Positions 1-8,068 are shown, numbered from the stretch's first letter. The stretch is 64,000 nt of DNA from Ruminococcus sp. Phil11 (GCA_001940925.1 MSGZ01000040.1:1-64000), one strand, 5' to 3'. Notes: generated by a model not told the origin, from the letters alone. Made by a program: numbers and translations.

Positions 1-771
1 GATCTTCTTGCCGCCGATCGACGTACCGATCGACATGATGACGGAACAAAGCAGCATGATCCATACCGGCATTTTGACTGCACCGCCTTCTCCGCCTCCG
101 TTTGAAAGCAGAAGGCACATCAGGATGACACCCATGAATTTCTGACCGTCCTGCGCGCCGTGCATGAAGCTCATGGCACAGGCTGCACCGATCTGACCGT
201 TCCGAAAGATCCCTTCTGTTTTTCGCCGGTCAACATTGAAGAAGATGACCGTCACCAGTTTGCATACCGCATAGCCGAGAATAAAGCCGAGCACGACCGA
301 GATCACGAGACCGTAGATGACCTTGATCCATTCGTGACCGTTCACGCCGGAAAGGCCGCCGTGCATCGCAATCGCTGCACCGGTCAGGCCTGCAATCAGC
401 GCGTGGCTTTCACTGGTCGGTATTCCGAAATACCACGCGAGCACAGCCCATATCACAATCGCAAGCAAGGCTGCTGACAGCGCTACGATCGCAGCATGCG
501 AGTTCGTTCCGAAATCGACCATATTGGCAATCGTCTGCGCGACTGTCGCATTGACCGAGCTCATGATGAACACACCGAGAAAATTGAAGAATGCCGACAT
601 CAGAATTGCAGGGCGCGCCTCCATACATCGGGTCGTTACGCAGGTTGCGATCGCATTCGGACAGTCTGTCCAGCCGTTGACGAAAATGACGCCGAGGGTC
701 AGACCGACTGCCAGCATCAGAAGCGGGTTGGATGTTACCTGTTCCCAGAAATAGACAAATGATAGATCCAT
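1..771 (-). CDS. pit: PiT family inorganic phosphate transporter, partial (C-terminus beyond window)
   Basis: Membrane symporter that takes up inorganic phosphate with a cation. The 257 codons present are the N-terminal part; the frame is still open at base 1. The start at 771 follows an AGAAGGAAACT ribosome site. PiT signatures are visible: an NGWTDCPNAIAT stretch (residues 32-43), GIPTSESHA (116-124), and a second-half HGAQDGQ motif around residue 205. Hydrophobic segments fill most of the protein between a glycine-rich N-terminus and a charged loop around residues 175-190. Transcribed alone from the sigma-A promoter at 824-852. Family assignment is firm; ion specificity (H+ or Na+) cannot be read. 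Confidence 0.93.
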   Translation of the reverse strand, partial: MDLSFVYFWEQVTSNPLLMLAVGLTLGVIFVNGWTDCPNAIATCVTTRCMEARPAILMSAFFNFLGVFIMSSVNATVAQTIANMVDFGTNSHAAIVALSAALLAIVIWAVLAWYFGIPTSESHALIAGLTGAAIAMHGGLSGVNGHEWIKVIYGLVISVVLGFILGYAVCKLVTVIFFNVDRRKTEGIFRNGQIGAACAMSFMHGAQDGQKFMGVILMCLLLSNGGGEGGAVKMPVWIMLLCSVIMSIGTSIGGKKI

Positions 772-823
772 AGTTTCCTTCTCTCCGATACAACTGTAAT
801 CCAGATATTTTTCTGCCGTATAT

Positions 824-852
824 ATTATAGCATAAACCGCAATTTTTTTCAA
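824..852 (-). promoter_or_regulatory. sigma-A promoter for the phosphate transporter
   Basis: On the minus strand, -35 TTGAAA (847-852), a 17-bp spacer, and -10 TATAAT (824-829), about 50 bp upstream of the transporter start codon. Confidence 0.8.
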
Positions 853-1229
853 GCGGCAGATTTTCGTCGTCCCAGATAGCATCCTCAGTATAGCAGGTTT
901 GACGAACATTTGCAATCCGCAGCAAAACCAGCTACCCTGTTTATTTGAAAGGATCCCTTGCTATTCTCTTGATTTCTTTCATTTCCTTACATTTTCACGT
1001 CCTCGTACGATTTCAGTTGTGCAGCACGATTTGAATGCAGATACGTACAATTCACATATAATTCTATATAATCACATCTGAAGGAAACAAAAAAGGACAT
1101 AAAATCTCTGATTGAAAATATACAGAATCTTCAGCTGAGCGTATTAAGGTGAAAGCGAATATCCGCATTCTAAACTTTGCAGAGAAATAGCATATCGACG
1201 ATCTTGGGCACGGAATGTGAATATAGAGA
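853..1229. other. intergenic region without recognisable gene
   Basis: About 380 bases, AT-rich, between the phosphate transporter promoter and the terminator of the MBL gene. No frame has a credible ribosome site or family likeness. I see no RNA gene or repeat. It may mark where the AT-richer accessory region begins. Confidence 0.5.
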
Positions 1230-1263
1230 AACCGCCGTCTGCATTGTTTTGCAGACGGCGGTT
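1230..1263 (-). terminator. intrinsic terminator after the MBL hydrolase gene
   Basis: Perfect 13-bp inverted repeat (AACCGCCGTCTGC and its complement) with an 8-nt loop, followed on the minus strand by TTTCTCTAT. It lies 33 bp past the MBL stop codon. Confidence 0.75.
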
Positions 1264-1295
1264 CTATTCCGTATATGCAATCAGCACTTCCGATC

Positions 1296-2108
1296 TCATG
1301 ATCTGACTGTTTCTCCGCTGTGAAGAGCAATGAGCTTGTCTCCCATAATTGTTTTCATCATCTCAAAGGCCGGGATTCCGGTACAGTGCCCGCTGTAAAA
1401 GACCGTATCGAGCCGTGAAAGCTCCTGCGCCGTCTGAATGATGACTGCTTTTTCTTCCTCGGTATGCTCACCCTCACGCTTCATCATATGGAATCCCGTG
1501 ATAACATAATCGGGATAGCTGTCAAACAGTTCCCTGTATCTGTCAAGGATATTGAGTATCCCGTTATGAGCGCAGCCGGACAGCAGCCAGCGTTTGCCGT
1601 TCTGCATGATAACAAGACACTGCTCGTGGGTGAAATCATCCTCAACTTTTTCATCGTTCTTTATGCAGGACAGCTTTTTGTTCCCTTGCGGATAGCACCG
1701 CCTGCCTGTGATGCCGCTGAACAGGAACAGCTCGTCATCTATCATCAGATCACCGTCAATCAGCCGGACATTCGGCAGTTTGAGGATATCTGTATCAATG
1801 CCAATATAGCGTTCACCGTTGTAATGCGGCTCTGCGGCTTTCTTTTGCATGATAATCTGTGCAGTATGGTTCAACTCAGAGAACGGGAGTATCCCGCCCG
1901 AGTGGTCATAGTGACCGTGACTCAGTATCACAGTATCAACAGCGGTCAGGTCTATACCGAGAACTTCTGCATTCTTTACAACTGCATCCGTCTGCCCCGT
2001 GTCGAGCAGGAGCTTATGCTTTTCAGTCTCAATATAGATCGAAAGGCCGTGCTCTGCGATACAGTTTTCAGCTCCGCAGGTATTCTCTACAAGTGTAATG
2101 ACCTTCAT
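1296..2108 (-). CDS. MBL-fold metallo-hydrolase (COG1237-like)
   Basis: 270-residue metallo-beta-lactamase fold protein. The metal-binding motif SHGHYDHSGG is at residues 63-72, with an LLLDTGQ strand before it and further ligand candidates in SGCAHNG and SGHCTG near the C-terminus. It resembles the archaeal/clostridial group annotated as dihydropterin ribofuranosyl-aminobenzene phosphate synthase-like, but the substrate is not known. Its ATG overlaps the stop of the upstream NifX-like gene (TGATG), so the two are translationally coupled. That pairing suggests work on a metal or metal cofactor, which is inference. Cytoplasmic; no signal peptide. Confidence 0.85.
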   Translation of the reverse strand: MKVITLVENTCGAENCIAEHGLSIYIETEKHKLLLDTGQTDAVVKNAEVLGIDLTAVDTVILSHGHYDHSGGILPFSELNHTAQIIMQKKAAEPHYNGERYIGIDTDILKLPNVRLIDGDLMIDDELFLFSGITGRRCYPQGNKKLSCIKNDEKVEDDFTHEQCLVIMQNGKRWLLSGCAHNGILNILDRYRELFDSYPDYVITGFHMMKREGEHTEEEKAVIIQTAQELSRLDTVFYSGHCTGIPAFEMMKTIMGDKLIALHSGETVRS

Positions 2109-2494
2109 CAGTGCTTACCGCAGGAGTGACTGCCGCAGGAATGCTCCTCGCCGTGTTCATGGTGATGATCGCAGGTCGGATTCTCATTCTGAACGAGTGT
2201 CTGTGAAAGGAAAGCCCGTACCGCATCGTCAGCACTGCCCGTGTTGCCGCCGTAGAGCGCGATGCCAGCTTCCCGCATCGCCATTTGCGCGCCTCCGCCG
2301 ATCCCGCCGCAGATCAGAACGTCAGCCTGAGCGTTTTTCAGAAAACCCGCAAGCGCACCGTGTCCTGCGCCCATTGTTCCGACTACCTGCTCGCTGATGA
2401 TTTTGCCGTCTGCTACATCATAGAGCTTGAACTGCTCTGTTCTGCCGAAATGCTGGAAGATCTGTCCGTTTTCATAGGTTACTGCAATTCTCAT
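2108..2494 (-). CDS. NifX/NifB-type iron-molybdenum cluster-binding domain protein with His/Cys tail
   Basis: 128-residue protein of the dinitrogenase Fe-Mo cofactor-binding (NifX/NifY) family: starts MRIAVTYENGQIFQHFG and has the usual GxGxGA and ICGGIGGGA loops. The C-terminal 20 residues are very rich in His and Cys (CDHHHEHGEEHSCG), a likely extra metal site. I chose the ATG at 2494 because AAAGGAGG sits just upstream; an earlier in-frame ATG at 2590 lies across the promoter. No nitrogenase genes are nearby, and in non-diazotrophs such proteins are generally of unknown role. First gene of a two-gene unit with the MBL hydrolase, divergent from the ArsR regulator. Confidence 0.85.
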   Translation of the reverse strand: MRIAVTYENGQIFQHFGRTEQFKLYDVADGKIISEQVVGTMGAGHGALAGFLKNAQADVLICGGIGGGAQMAMREAGIALYGGNTGSADDAVRAFLSQTLVQNENPTCDHHHEHGEEHSCGSHSCGKH

Positions 2495-2522
2495 GATTAT
2501 GCCTCCTTTCTGAGTTATGTCA

Positions 2523-2551
2523 AGTATACCATTTTTACTGGCTGGTGTCAA
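2523..2551 (-). promoter_or_regulatory. sigma-A promoter for the NifX-like/MBL operon
   Basis: Minus strand: -35 TTGACA (2546-2551), 17-bp spacer, -10 TATACT (2523-2528). GTCAAGTAT occurs twice in direct repeat here (2519-2527 and 2547-2555), one copy over the -35 and one just past the -10. That could be an operator or partly a by-product of the promoter hexamers. Confidence 0.75.
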
Positions 2552-2583
2552 GTATGCAGCGCGATTTCTGATTAGAACCACTA

Positions 2584-2612
2584 TTGACATTTTTCTGTTT
2601 GTATGATATAAT
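2584..2612 (+). promoter_or_regulatory. sigma-A promoter for the arsR-like gene
   Basis: -35 TTGACA (2584-2589), 17-bp spacer, -10 TATAAT (2607-2612): a near-consensus promoter 30 bp from the regulator start codon and back to back with the NifX-like promoter. A single repressor bound here could control both directions. Confidence 0.85.
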
Positions 2613-2641
2613 ATAGAAAATCATCAATATGAGGTGAGTGA

Positions 2642-2953
2642 ATGGAACTGACAAACAAGCAGATCACCGTGATATTCAAGGCACTGTGCGATGAGAACAG
2701 AGTGCAGATTCTCAGAATCCTGCAAAATGGTGAGCTATGTGCCTGTCATCTTCTGGAGGCGCTGAATCTGAGTCAGCCGACACTTTCGCATCACATGAAG
2801 GTGCTCTGTGACAGCGGGCTTGTTGTCGGCAGAAAAGATGGCAAATGGATGCACTACTCCATTTCAGAAGAAGGTACGGAGATCGCCGTGAAGGCTCTGC
2901 GTGAGCTGACAAAAGTCGATTTATCAGAAAGCGAAGAATGCTGCTGTAAATAA
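2642..2953 (+). CDS. ArsR/SmtB family metal- or metalloid-sensing repressor
   Basis: 103-residue winged-helix protein. The helix before the recognition helix carries ELCACHLLEAL (residues 31-41), the position of the ArsR ELCVCDL metal-binding box with both cysteines kept. The recognition region LSQPTLSHHMKVL follows. The last residues are ECCCK, an additional thiol cluster. Such proteins are dimers that leave DNA when they bind As(III), Sb(III), Cd, Zn or similar ions. A hairpin terminator follows at once, but the downstream thiol/permease genes point the same way. Ligand identity is inference: two Cys in the box favour a thiophilic ion or metalloid. Confidence 0.92.
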   Translation: MELTNKQITVIFKALCDENRVQILRILQNGELCACHLLEALNLSQPTLSHHMKVLCDSGLVVGRKDGKWMHYSISEEGTEIAVKALRELTKVDLSESEECCCK

Positions 2954-2982
2954 AATATCCGTGGAAACACGGGATTTTATTT
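2948..2982. terminator. hairpin terminator after the arsR-like gene
   Basis: Stem-loop with a CCGTG/CACGG core and GAAA loop, extended by an A-rich left arm (AAATAAAAT) and T-rich right arm (ATTTTATTT). It may be partial, letting some transcription through to the genes downstream. Confidence 0.6.
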
Positions 2983-3028
2983 GCAGTATGTATAGACAGA
3001 TTCAAATATATGTATCGGAGGTCTACTT

Positions 3029-3466
3029 ATGAAACACACAGAAATTGCAAGTGAGCTTTTCTCAAAGCGGTATTACTGTTCTCAGGCGGTGCTGGCAGCA
3101 TTTGCCGAGGAGCTTGGAATGACAAAGGAACAGGCACTCAGAGTCGGTGCTTGCTTCGGCGGCGGTATGTGCAAGGCTGAGGTCTGCGGTGCGTGTACGG
3201 GTGCGCTTATGGCGCTCGGACTGAAATACGGTATGTGCGAAGACGGTGACATTGAAAGCAAGCAGAGAGCAAACAGCTATGCCGTGCGTTTTCTTGATGA
3301 GTTTGCAAAGCAGAACGGTTCTTACATCTGCCGGGAGCTGCTTGACTGTGATATTGCTACCGATGAGGGCAAGGCTTATGCAAGGGCAAATGGGCTGTTT
3401 GCGACGGAATGTCCGAAGCTGATAGAGAGTGCCGTTCTGATCGCTGAAAAGCTGATAAACGAATAA
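3029..3466 (+). CDS. C_GCAxxG_C_C family redox-associated protein
   Basis: 145-residue protein with the family's spaced cysteines: C17, C42, C48, C53 and C56 in GACFGGGMCKAEVCGACTGA, plus later cysteines around 111, 116 and 133. The family is widespread in anaerobes, often beside oxidoreductases or metal transporters, and its chemistry is not established. Start ATG at 3029 with a GGAGG site. It sits between the ArsR regulator and the permease and is probably part of the same metal/thiol response. Cytoplasmic, no signal peptide. Confidence 0.88.
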   Translation: MKHTEIASELFSKRYYCSQAVLAAFAEELGMTKEQALRVGACFGGGMCKAEVCGACTGALMALGLKYGMCEDGDIESKQRANSYAVRFLDEFAKQNGSYICRELLDCDIATDEGKAYARANGLFATECPKLIESAVLIAEKLINE

Positions 3467-3476
3467 GAATAATAGA

Positions 3477-3494
3477 GCCGTATGAAAATACGGC
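3477..3494 (+). terminator. small hairpin, possible attenuator between the C_GCAxxG gene and the permease
   Basis: GCCGTAT and its complement around a GAAA tetraloop, followed by TTACTTTCTAT. The T-tract is weak, so read-through into the permease is likely. Confidence 0.4.
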
Positions 3495-3551
3495 TTACTT
3501 TCTATACGTTAAATTGACTGATTTCAATTTGTCTATGGAAGGAGGTGCGTT

Positions 3552-4553
3552 ATGGAGATTTGGGACTGTATACAAGACGAAATTCTCGGTATGAAATGGC
3601 TGAACAGGCTGATAGGAACGATACTAAATGCCTGCGGCCTTGATACAAGCGGAAAAATCGGCGGAAGTGTGCAGTTTTTCGTCTATGATGTGATCAAGAT
3701 TATGACGCTGCTCAGCGTGCTGATATTTCTTATATCCTATATTCAGAGCTATTTCCCGCCTGAGAGAACAAAAAAGATACTCGGACATTTTCACGGTATC
3801 GGTGCAAACTGCATTGCCGCATTGCTCGGCACGGTAACACCATTCTGCTCCTGCTCGTCGATACCGCTGTTTATGGGATTTACAAGTGCAGGGCTGCCGC
3901 TGGGTGTGACATTCTCATTTTTGATCTCATCGCCAATGGTTGACCTCGGCTCTCTGATTCTTCTGATGAGCATATTCGGCTGGAAGGTCGCTGCGGTGTA
4001 TGTGATCGTCGGGCTTGTAATAGCAGTAGCCGGAGGTACGCTGATCGAAAAACTGCACCTTGAAGATCAGGTCGAGGCGTTTATAAGAAACGGTAAGAGC
4101 ATTGACACTCCGCAGAACGAGCTGACAAAACGTGACAGGCTGAAATACTCATGGGAACAGGTCACAGGAACGGTAAAAAAGGTCTTTCCCTATGTACTGG
4201 TTGGTGTGGGTATTGGTGCAGTTATCCATAACTGGATACCCGAAGAATGGATCATAAAGGTGCTTGGAACTGGCAATCCGTTCGGCGTTATCATAGCTGC
4301 GATCTGCGGAATACCGATGTATGCCGATATATTCGGCTGCATCCCCATTGCAGAAGCACTCGTCGCAAAAGGCGCAAAACTCGGTGTTGTTCTTGCATTT
4401 ATGATGGGCGTTATCACACTGTCGCTGCCGTCAATGATCATGTTGAAAAAGGTTATCAAGCCGAAATTACTCGGCATTTTCATTGCAATCTGTACGGTCG
4501 GAATTATCCTTGTGGGATATTTCTTCAATCTCATTCAGAATTACATTATTTAG
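3552..4553 (+). CDS. ArsP/DUF318-type permease
   Basis: 333-residue polytopic membrane protein of the ArsP_1 permease family (PF03773), with about eight hydrophobic segments and a charged cytoplasmic loop near residues 175-205. The family hallmark TPFCSCSSIP is at residues 96-105, the Cys-X-Cys thought to handle thiophilic ions or organoarsenicals. A second hallmark, IPMYADIFGCIPIA, is in the C-terminal half. Starts at ATG 3552 after GGAGG. Only 12 bp separate it from the thioredoxin-like gene, so they form an operon. Related genes act in efflux of organoarsenicals, Cu or Zn; the true substrate here is open. Confidence 0.88.
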   Translation: MEIWDCIQDEILGMKWLNRLIGTILNACGLDTSGKIGGSVQFFVYDVIKIMTLLSVLIFLISYIQSYFPPERTKKILGHFHGIGANCIAALLGTVTPFCSCSSIPLFMGFTSAGLPLGVTFSFLISSPMVDLGSLILLMSIFGWKVAAVYVIVGLVIAVAGGTLIEKLHLEDQVEAFIRNGKSIDTPQNELTKRDRLKYSWEQVTGTVKKVFPYVLVGVGIGAVIHNWIPEEWIIKVLGTGNPFGVIIAAICGIPMYADIFGCIPIAEALVAKGAKLGVVLAFMMGVITLSLPSMIMLKKVIKPKLLGIFIAICTVGIILVGYFFNLIQNYII

Positions 4554-4565
4554 GAGGAAACAATC

Positions 4566-4901
4566 ATGGCACTATTCGGAAAGAAAAAGGAAGAAGTTAA
4601 GCAGGAGAAGCCTTGTTGCTGCGGCGGAAAGGTTGACGGTATCTGCTGTATCAAAGTCCTCGGTTCTGGATGCAAAGCCTGCCATCAGCTTTATGACAAT
4701 ACCCTGAAAGCTGTGGAGGGGTTGGGCATCAAGGTCGAGTATATCACCGATCTGCAAAAGATCATGGAGTACGGTGCAATGTCAATGCCTGCGCTTGTGA
4801 TAAATGAGAAGGTCGTGTCGGTGGGCAGAATTTTGAAGCCTGCGGAGATCTCAGGCATGATAAAGGATATGCTGGATAAGCCTGAGTCGAATGGTGAATA
4901 A
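4566..4901 (+). CDS. small thioredoxin-fold protein (redox-active disulfide protein 2 type)
   Basis: 111-residue protein. A lysine-rich N-terminus with a CCCGG cysteine cluster (residues 17-21) leads into a thioredoxin fold whose active site is CKAC (36-39), with the cis-proline in MSMPALVIN (Pro75). Resembles the TM0996/MTH895 glutaredoxin-like family. In genomes this type often sits next to ArsP permeases. A likely role is reducing or handing over thiol-bound metal(loid), which is inference. GGAGG precedes ATG 4566. Confidence 0.88.
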   Translation: MALFGKKKEEVKQEKPCCCGGKVDGICCIKVLGSGCKACHQLYDNTLKAVEGLGIKVEYITDLQKIMEYGAMSMPALVINEKVVSVGRILKPAEISGMIKDMLDKPESNGE

Positions 4902-4910
4902 ACCGCGCAT

Positions 4911-5095
4911 CTCGCATAATTCTCCAATACCTGCAAACACTACCGGAAGCAGTATACTGCAAATACCATTGAAACAAGGAGAACAGAACGAAATGAAAGC
5001 AACCGGTATTGTGAGAAGAATCGACGATTTAGGGCGGGTGGTGATTCCGAAGGAAATTCGCAGGACCATGCGACTGCGGGACGGCGACCCCTCAC
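4911..5095 (+). repeat. first copy of the duplicated AbrB/SpoVT 5' region
   Basis: This stretch, leader plus the first 33 or so codons of an AbrB-type gene, recurs in the same orientation at 26918-27105 with only scattered substitutions, including the non-coding leader (CGCATAATTCTCC, CCTGCAAACACTACC, GGAGAACAGAACGAAATG). The leader holds a perfect 12-bp palindrome, GCAGTATACTGC. Confidence 0.8.
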
Positions 5096-5169
5096 TGAAA
5101 ACATTGACACAGGATTTGGTGTTCTGTATAGGGTTAGAATCGACGAAGGAACGGTACATCGGGAATTGA
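4993..5169 (+). pseudogene. truncated AbrB/SpoVT-type transcription regulator
   Basis: The first 33 residues (start MKATGIVRRIDDLGRVVIPK) are a textbook SpoVT-AbrB swapped-hairpin DNA-binding domain. Homology stops right after LRDGDP, and the remaining 25 or so residues resemble nothing I know. Full relatives have about 80-180 residues, with EIF and a dimer domain after this point. The ribosome site (AGGAGAACAG) is intact. Bases 5100-5330 after the break look like debris of another gene. Read as a broken gene; the same 5' end is also broken at 26.9-27.1 kb. Confidence 0.75.
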
Positions 5170-5272
5170 ACAGGACATGGAATGATTATTCCGGCTGCAA
5201 GTGCCGTGCAAAGGCGTGGGGAAAAGGACAGCATCGTCACGGTCGTGAAGGAAACTTACAATGACATCAACG

Positions 5273-6361
5273 TCAGGCGATCGAACAGGTTGTGCACACA
5301 CGCTCTGATGACACTGCAATATCGTAATACGCATAAATAAAAACGGAGAGGAACCGTCTTTTCCTCTCCGTTATTGTCATTAGACCGCGTTCTGCTGCCT
5401 CATGAAGCTGCTCATCAGCGATACGCCAATTTTCCGAATCGGGACTGCCCATATTGAAGCTGCCGCCCTCGATCAGGATAAACTCGTCATTTACCGCTGT
5501 TGGAACTGTCGTGTTATTCTCCGCTGTTGTGACCTGTTCTGTTGGATCTACGGCCTTTTGTACTCCGGTTTGAACGGCAGTATTCTGCGAAGTCTGCCAC
5601 CCCGAATCACCAAAGCTGCTTTCTAAGCTGTCCTTATTCAGTGTGAGATTCAACACGATACCGATGATAATTGCACAGCCCGCCCATGCAAGCGGTTTTG
5701 CTGAATACTTTTTATCTTTATTCTTTTGGGTAACTTCTGACAGCACATAACCCATAAGCACAAAGAAAAGGAGCATTGCAAGATTTTGCAGGATAATGAG
5801 CCATTTTGCAGTCTGATAATCGAGGAATGCGAAGTGCGTTTGGAACGTGATACAGTTTATGATGCCGTTTTTCAGGAACAGCCGGAGCCCCGCGCCTGAA
5901 ATACCAGTCAGTATCACATTGAATACGATCTTTCTCTTGTCGGGCAGTTTTGCGGTCATGGCTTTCATGTGCAGCCCGATATGCACGCCCATGAGAATGA
6001 ATGACCAATAGCTGAACGCAAGATGCAGGGTACGTGCGGTCATCACATTGATCAGCCCGTACAGAAAGGGGACTGCGTGTCCGCTCATAGCCATTCCGCT
6101 GAGTGCTGTCAATGCTATTGACACAAGCATCAGCGTGTTCACAGCCGTCATTGCGATACGGTAGGGCGAATACGTCCCTTTGAAAACAGACTGATACCAT
6201 TTGCGGTTGAGGAGATGATGCAGCACAAGCGCTGCGGTCATGCCGATGCCCAGCCACTCGTGAAGCACATCGCCCGTTACCTGAAAAGCCATAAGAAACA
6301 GCAAAAGGACTGTCAGCACCACATCGACGATCCTTTTGATGATACCTGTCTTTGTCTGCAT
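5273..6361 (-). CDS. DUF4405 membrane protein with a truncated SUMF1-like C-terminal domain
   Basis: 362 residues as read. Residues 1 to about 235 form a DUF4405-type membrane domain with several helices and paired histidines (VLHHLL, LHLAF, GVHIGLHMKA), as in cytochrome b-like haem or quinone-linked membrane proteins. A linker leads to residues 292-322, which match the start of a formylglycine-generating-enzyme (SUMF1/FGE-sulfatase) domain, FILIEGGSFNMGSPDSEN through DEQLHE. That domain normally has about 200 residues more. The last 36 codons run straight through an intrinsic terminator (5343-5373), so the true 3' end has probably been lost by deletion. Last gene of the TetR/AKR/flavodoxin operon; 16 bp from the flavodoxin. 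Confidence 0.75.
   Translation of the reverse strand: MQTKTGIIKRIVDVVLTVLLLFLMAFQVTGDVLHEWLGIGMTAALVLHHLLNRKWYQSVFKGTYSPYRIAMTAVNTLMLVSIALTALSGMAMSGHAVPFLYGLINVMTARTLHLAFSYWSFILMGVHIGLHMKAMTAKLPDKRKIVFNVILTGISGAGLRLFLKNGIINCITFQTHFAFLDYQTAKWLIILQNLAMLLFFVLMGYVLSEVTQKNKDKKYSAKPLAWAGCAIIIGIVLNLTLNKDSLESSFGDSGWQTSQNTAVQTGVQKAVDPTEQVTTAENNTTVPTAVNDEFILIEGGSFNMGSPDSENWRIADEQLHEAAERGLMTITERKRRFLSVFIYAYYDIAVSSERVCTTCSIA
5343..5373 (-). terminator. intrinsic terminator lying inside the 3' end of the DUF4405 frame
   Basis: Minus strand: AACGGAGAGGAA and its complement around a short loop, then TTTTTATTTATG. A strong Rho-independent terminator that ends transcription of the operon before the frame's stop codon at 5273. 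Confidence 0.8.
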
Positions 6362-6377
6362 AACAGTCCCTCCCTGT

Positions 6378-7106
6378 TTAATTCATGCTGCTGATCCAGT
6401 CCTGTATTCCGCTTTCGGAGATGCCTGCGTCAAGCCTTTTTCCGTCAAGCCAGTTTCCGCTGCCTGCCTGTGATGCGAGGCTGCTTCCGCTTCTGCCGAT
6501 GCCGCTGCCGCCTGATGTGCAGAACGGAATGACCGTCTTGCCGTCAAAATCGTGCGCCTCAACGAACGTACTCATGATTCTGGGCGCATCGCCCCACCAG
6601 ATCGGGTAGCCGATATAAACGGTGGTGTAGCTTTCCAGATTGACCGTATCATTTGCGATGGCAGGACGCACATTCGGATCGTTCATCTCGATGGTTGTGC
6701 GGCTGTTCTTGTCGTGCCAGTCAAGGTCTGCGTCGCTGTATGGTTCAGCGGGGAGCAGTTCAAACAGATCGCCGTCGGTCACGGTTGCAATGCGCTCCGC
6801 AACGCCCTTTGTCGTGCCGGTTGCGGAAAAATACACAACGATTGTGTCCTTTCCGCTGCTTTCAGTCGTATCCGGATTTTCCGGCTGCGTCTCAGTTTGT
6901 TCGGGGACTGCTTTTTCTTCATCCGGTTTTGCTGCTTCGGTCAATTCAGCAGACTGCTCTGTCTGCTGTGCCTGTGTTTCCTGCCAAGCGTTTTCTGTCT
7001 GTTTTGATGTTTCTGTGGGGACGGAACTGCTTGTGTCCGCATTCCCGCAGGCGGTAAAGCCGAGCATACACATTCCTGCAATTATTGAAAGTAACAGCTT
7101 TTTCAT
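6378..7106 (-). CDS. flavodoxin-like lipoprotein
   Basis: 242 residues from ATG 7106 (AGGTG site; a GTG three codons earlier is possible). A signal peptide with lipobox (LGFTAC, cysteine around residue 20) anchors it outside the membrane. A Gln/Glu/Thr-rich linker runs to about residue 85. Then comes a flavodoxin fold: IVVYFSATGTTKGVA is the FMN phosphate loop, and GYPIWWGDAPRIM is typical of flavodoxin_4 proteins. It probably carries electrons for the neighbouring DUF4405 membrane protein or an extracytoplasmic reductase. An extracytoplasmic FMN protein needs flavin outside the cell, which is unusual but known in gut Firmicutes. Confidence 0.87.
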   Translation of the reverse strand: MKKLLLSIIAGMCMLGFTACGNADTSSSVPTETSKQTENAWQETQAQQTEQSAELTEAAKPDEEKAVPEQTETQPENPDTTESSGKDTIVVYFSATGTTKGVAERIATVTDGDLFELLPAEPYSDADLDWHDKNSRTTIEMNDPNVRPAIANDTVNLESYTTVYIGYPIWWGDAPRIMSTFVEAHDFDGKTVIPFCTSGGSGIGRSGSSLASQAGSGNWLDGKRLDAGISESGIQDWISSMN

Positions 7107-7119
7107 ATCGTTCACCTGC

Positions 7120-8055
7120 TTATTTCATTTCCTTTTCCCAGAAGCGAATCACATTCAACGCAAGACTGTCAGCAACGCTTTCAAGCTCCTTTACCTCATC
7201 GGCAGTCAGCGTGATATTGGCCGCCTTCACTGCGTCTTCAACATGGCTGACCTTTGTGACGCCGATGATCGGCAGAGTTCCCTTTGCGATCGCCCACGCA
7301 ACAGGCACCTGTGCGATGCCTACACCGTACTTTTCAGCGATCTTTCCGAGTGCCTTGTTTATAATCTCCAGCTTGTCAAGAATGGGGTTATAGCTTTCTG
7401 CTCTTGCCGAGCCTGCCGGCAGGGGGTGCGCTGTATCATATTTACCAGAAAGTGCGCCCTGTTCCAGCACCATATAAGAGAAGAATGTGATCCCGTTTTC
7501 CTTGCAGTAATCGAGAATACCCGAATCCTCGGAAGAACGGTTGATAAGGCTGTAATGGTTCTGTACCGCCGAGAGTTTCAGACCGTGAGATTTGAGGATC
7601 TCCGCTGCTTGCCTGATCTCCGCAAGGTTGTGATTGGAAACGCCGATCATCGGCACATTCTCCTTGCCCTCGAAGTATTTTGCAAGCTCCTCCGTCCACT
7701 TCGGAGCGTCCCAGACGTTGTGGATCCAGTAAATATCAAAGCGGTCAAGTTCCATGAGACCAAGCTGCATCTCGATCATGTCCTGCATAGCTGTCGGAGA
7801 TGAGCCGTCAGCACACTGGGGCGTGAACTTATCGGAGATGAGATAGCTGTCTCGCGGCAAGCCCTTCACAAAACCCGCAAGCACCTTTTCGGAAGTGCCC
7901 ATACCGTAGGCATAAGCGGTATCCCACAGGTTCAGACCGTTCTCCATCGCCTTGTCAAATATGGGACGGAGGTTCTCTGCTGCCAGACTGCCGCCGAATG
8001 TTCCGTCATTGCCCCAGGCCCACGCACCGAGTGCGATTTTCGGTAAATTAGTCAT
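7120..8055 (-). CDS. aldo/keto reductase
   Basis: 311-residue NAD(P)H-dependent reductase of the aldo/keto reductase family, a (beta/alpha)8 barrel. It has the LWDTAYAYGMGTSE active-site strand with Asp and Tyr, an IHNVWDAP catalytic-histidine region, and the C-terminal IGVTKVSHVEDA cofactor loop. Start ATG 8055 follows AAGGAGG; the open frame continues upstream into the neighbouring reductase without meaning. Second gene in a row of its family (gap of 13 bp). Substrate unknown; the operon suggests aldehyde or quinone detoxification. Confidence 0.9.
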   Translation of the reverse strand: MTNLPKIALGAWAWGNDGTFGGSLAAENLRPIFDKAMENGLNLWDTAYAYGMGTSEKVLAGFVKGLPRDSYLISDKFTPQCADGSSPTAMQDMIEMQLGLMELDRFDIYWIHNVWDAPKWTEELAKYFEGKENVPMIGVSNHNLAEIRQAAEILKSHGLKLSAVQNHYSLINRSSEDSGILDYCKENGITFFSYMVLEQGALSGKYDTAHPLPAGSARAESYNPILDKLEIINKALGKIAEKYGVGIAQVPVAWAIAKGTLPIIGVTKVSHVEDAVKAANITLTADEVKELESVADSLALNVIRFWEKEMK

Positions 8056-8068
8056 GGTATTATCCTCC

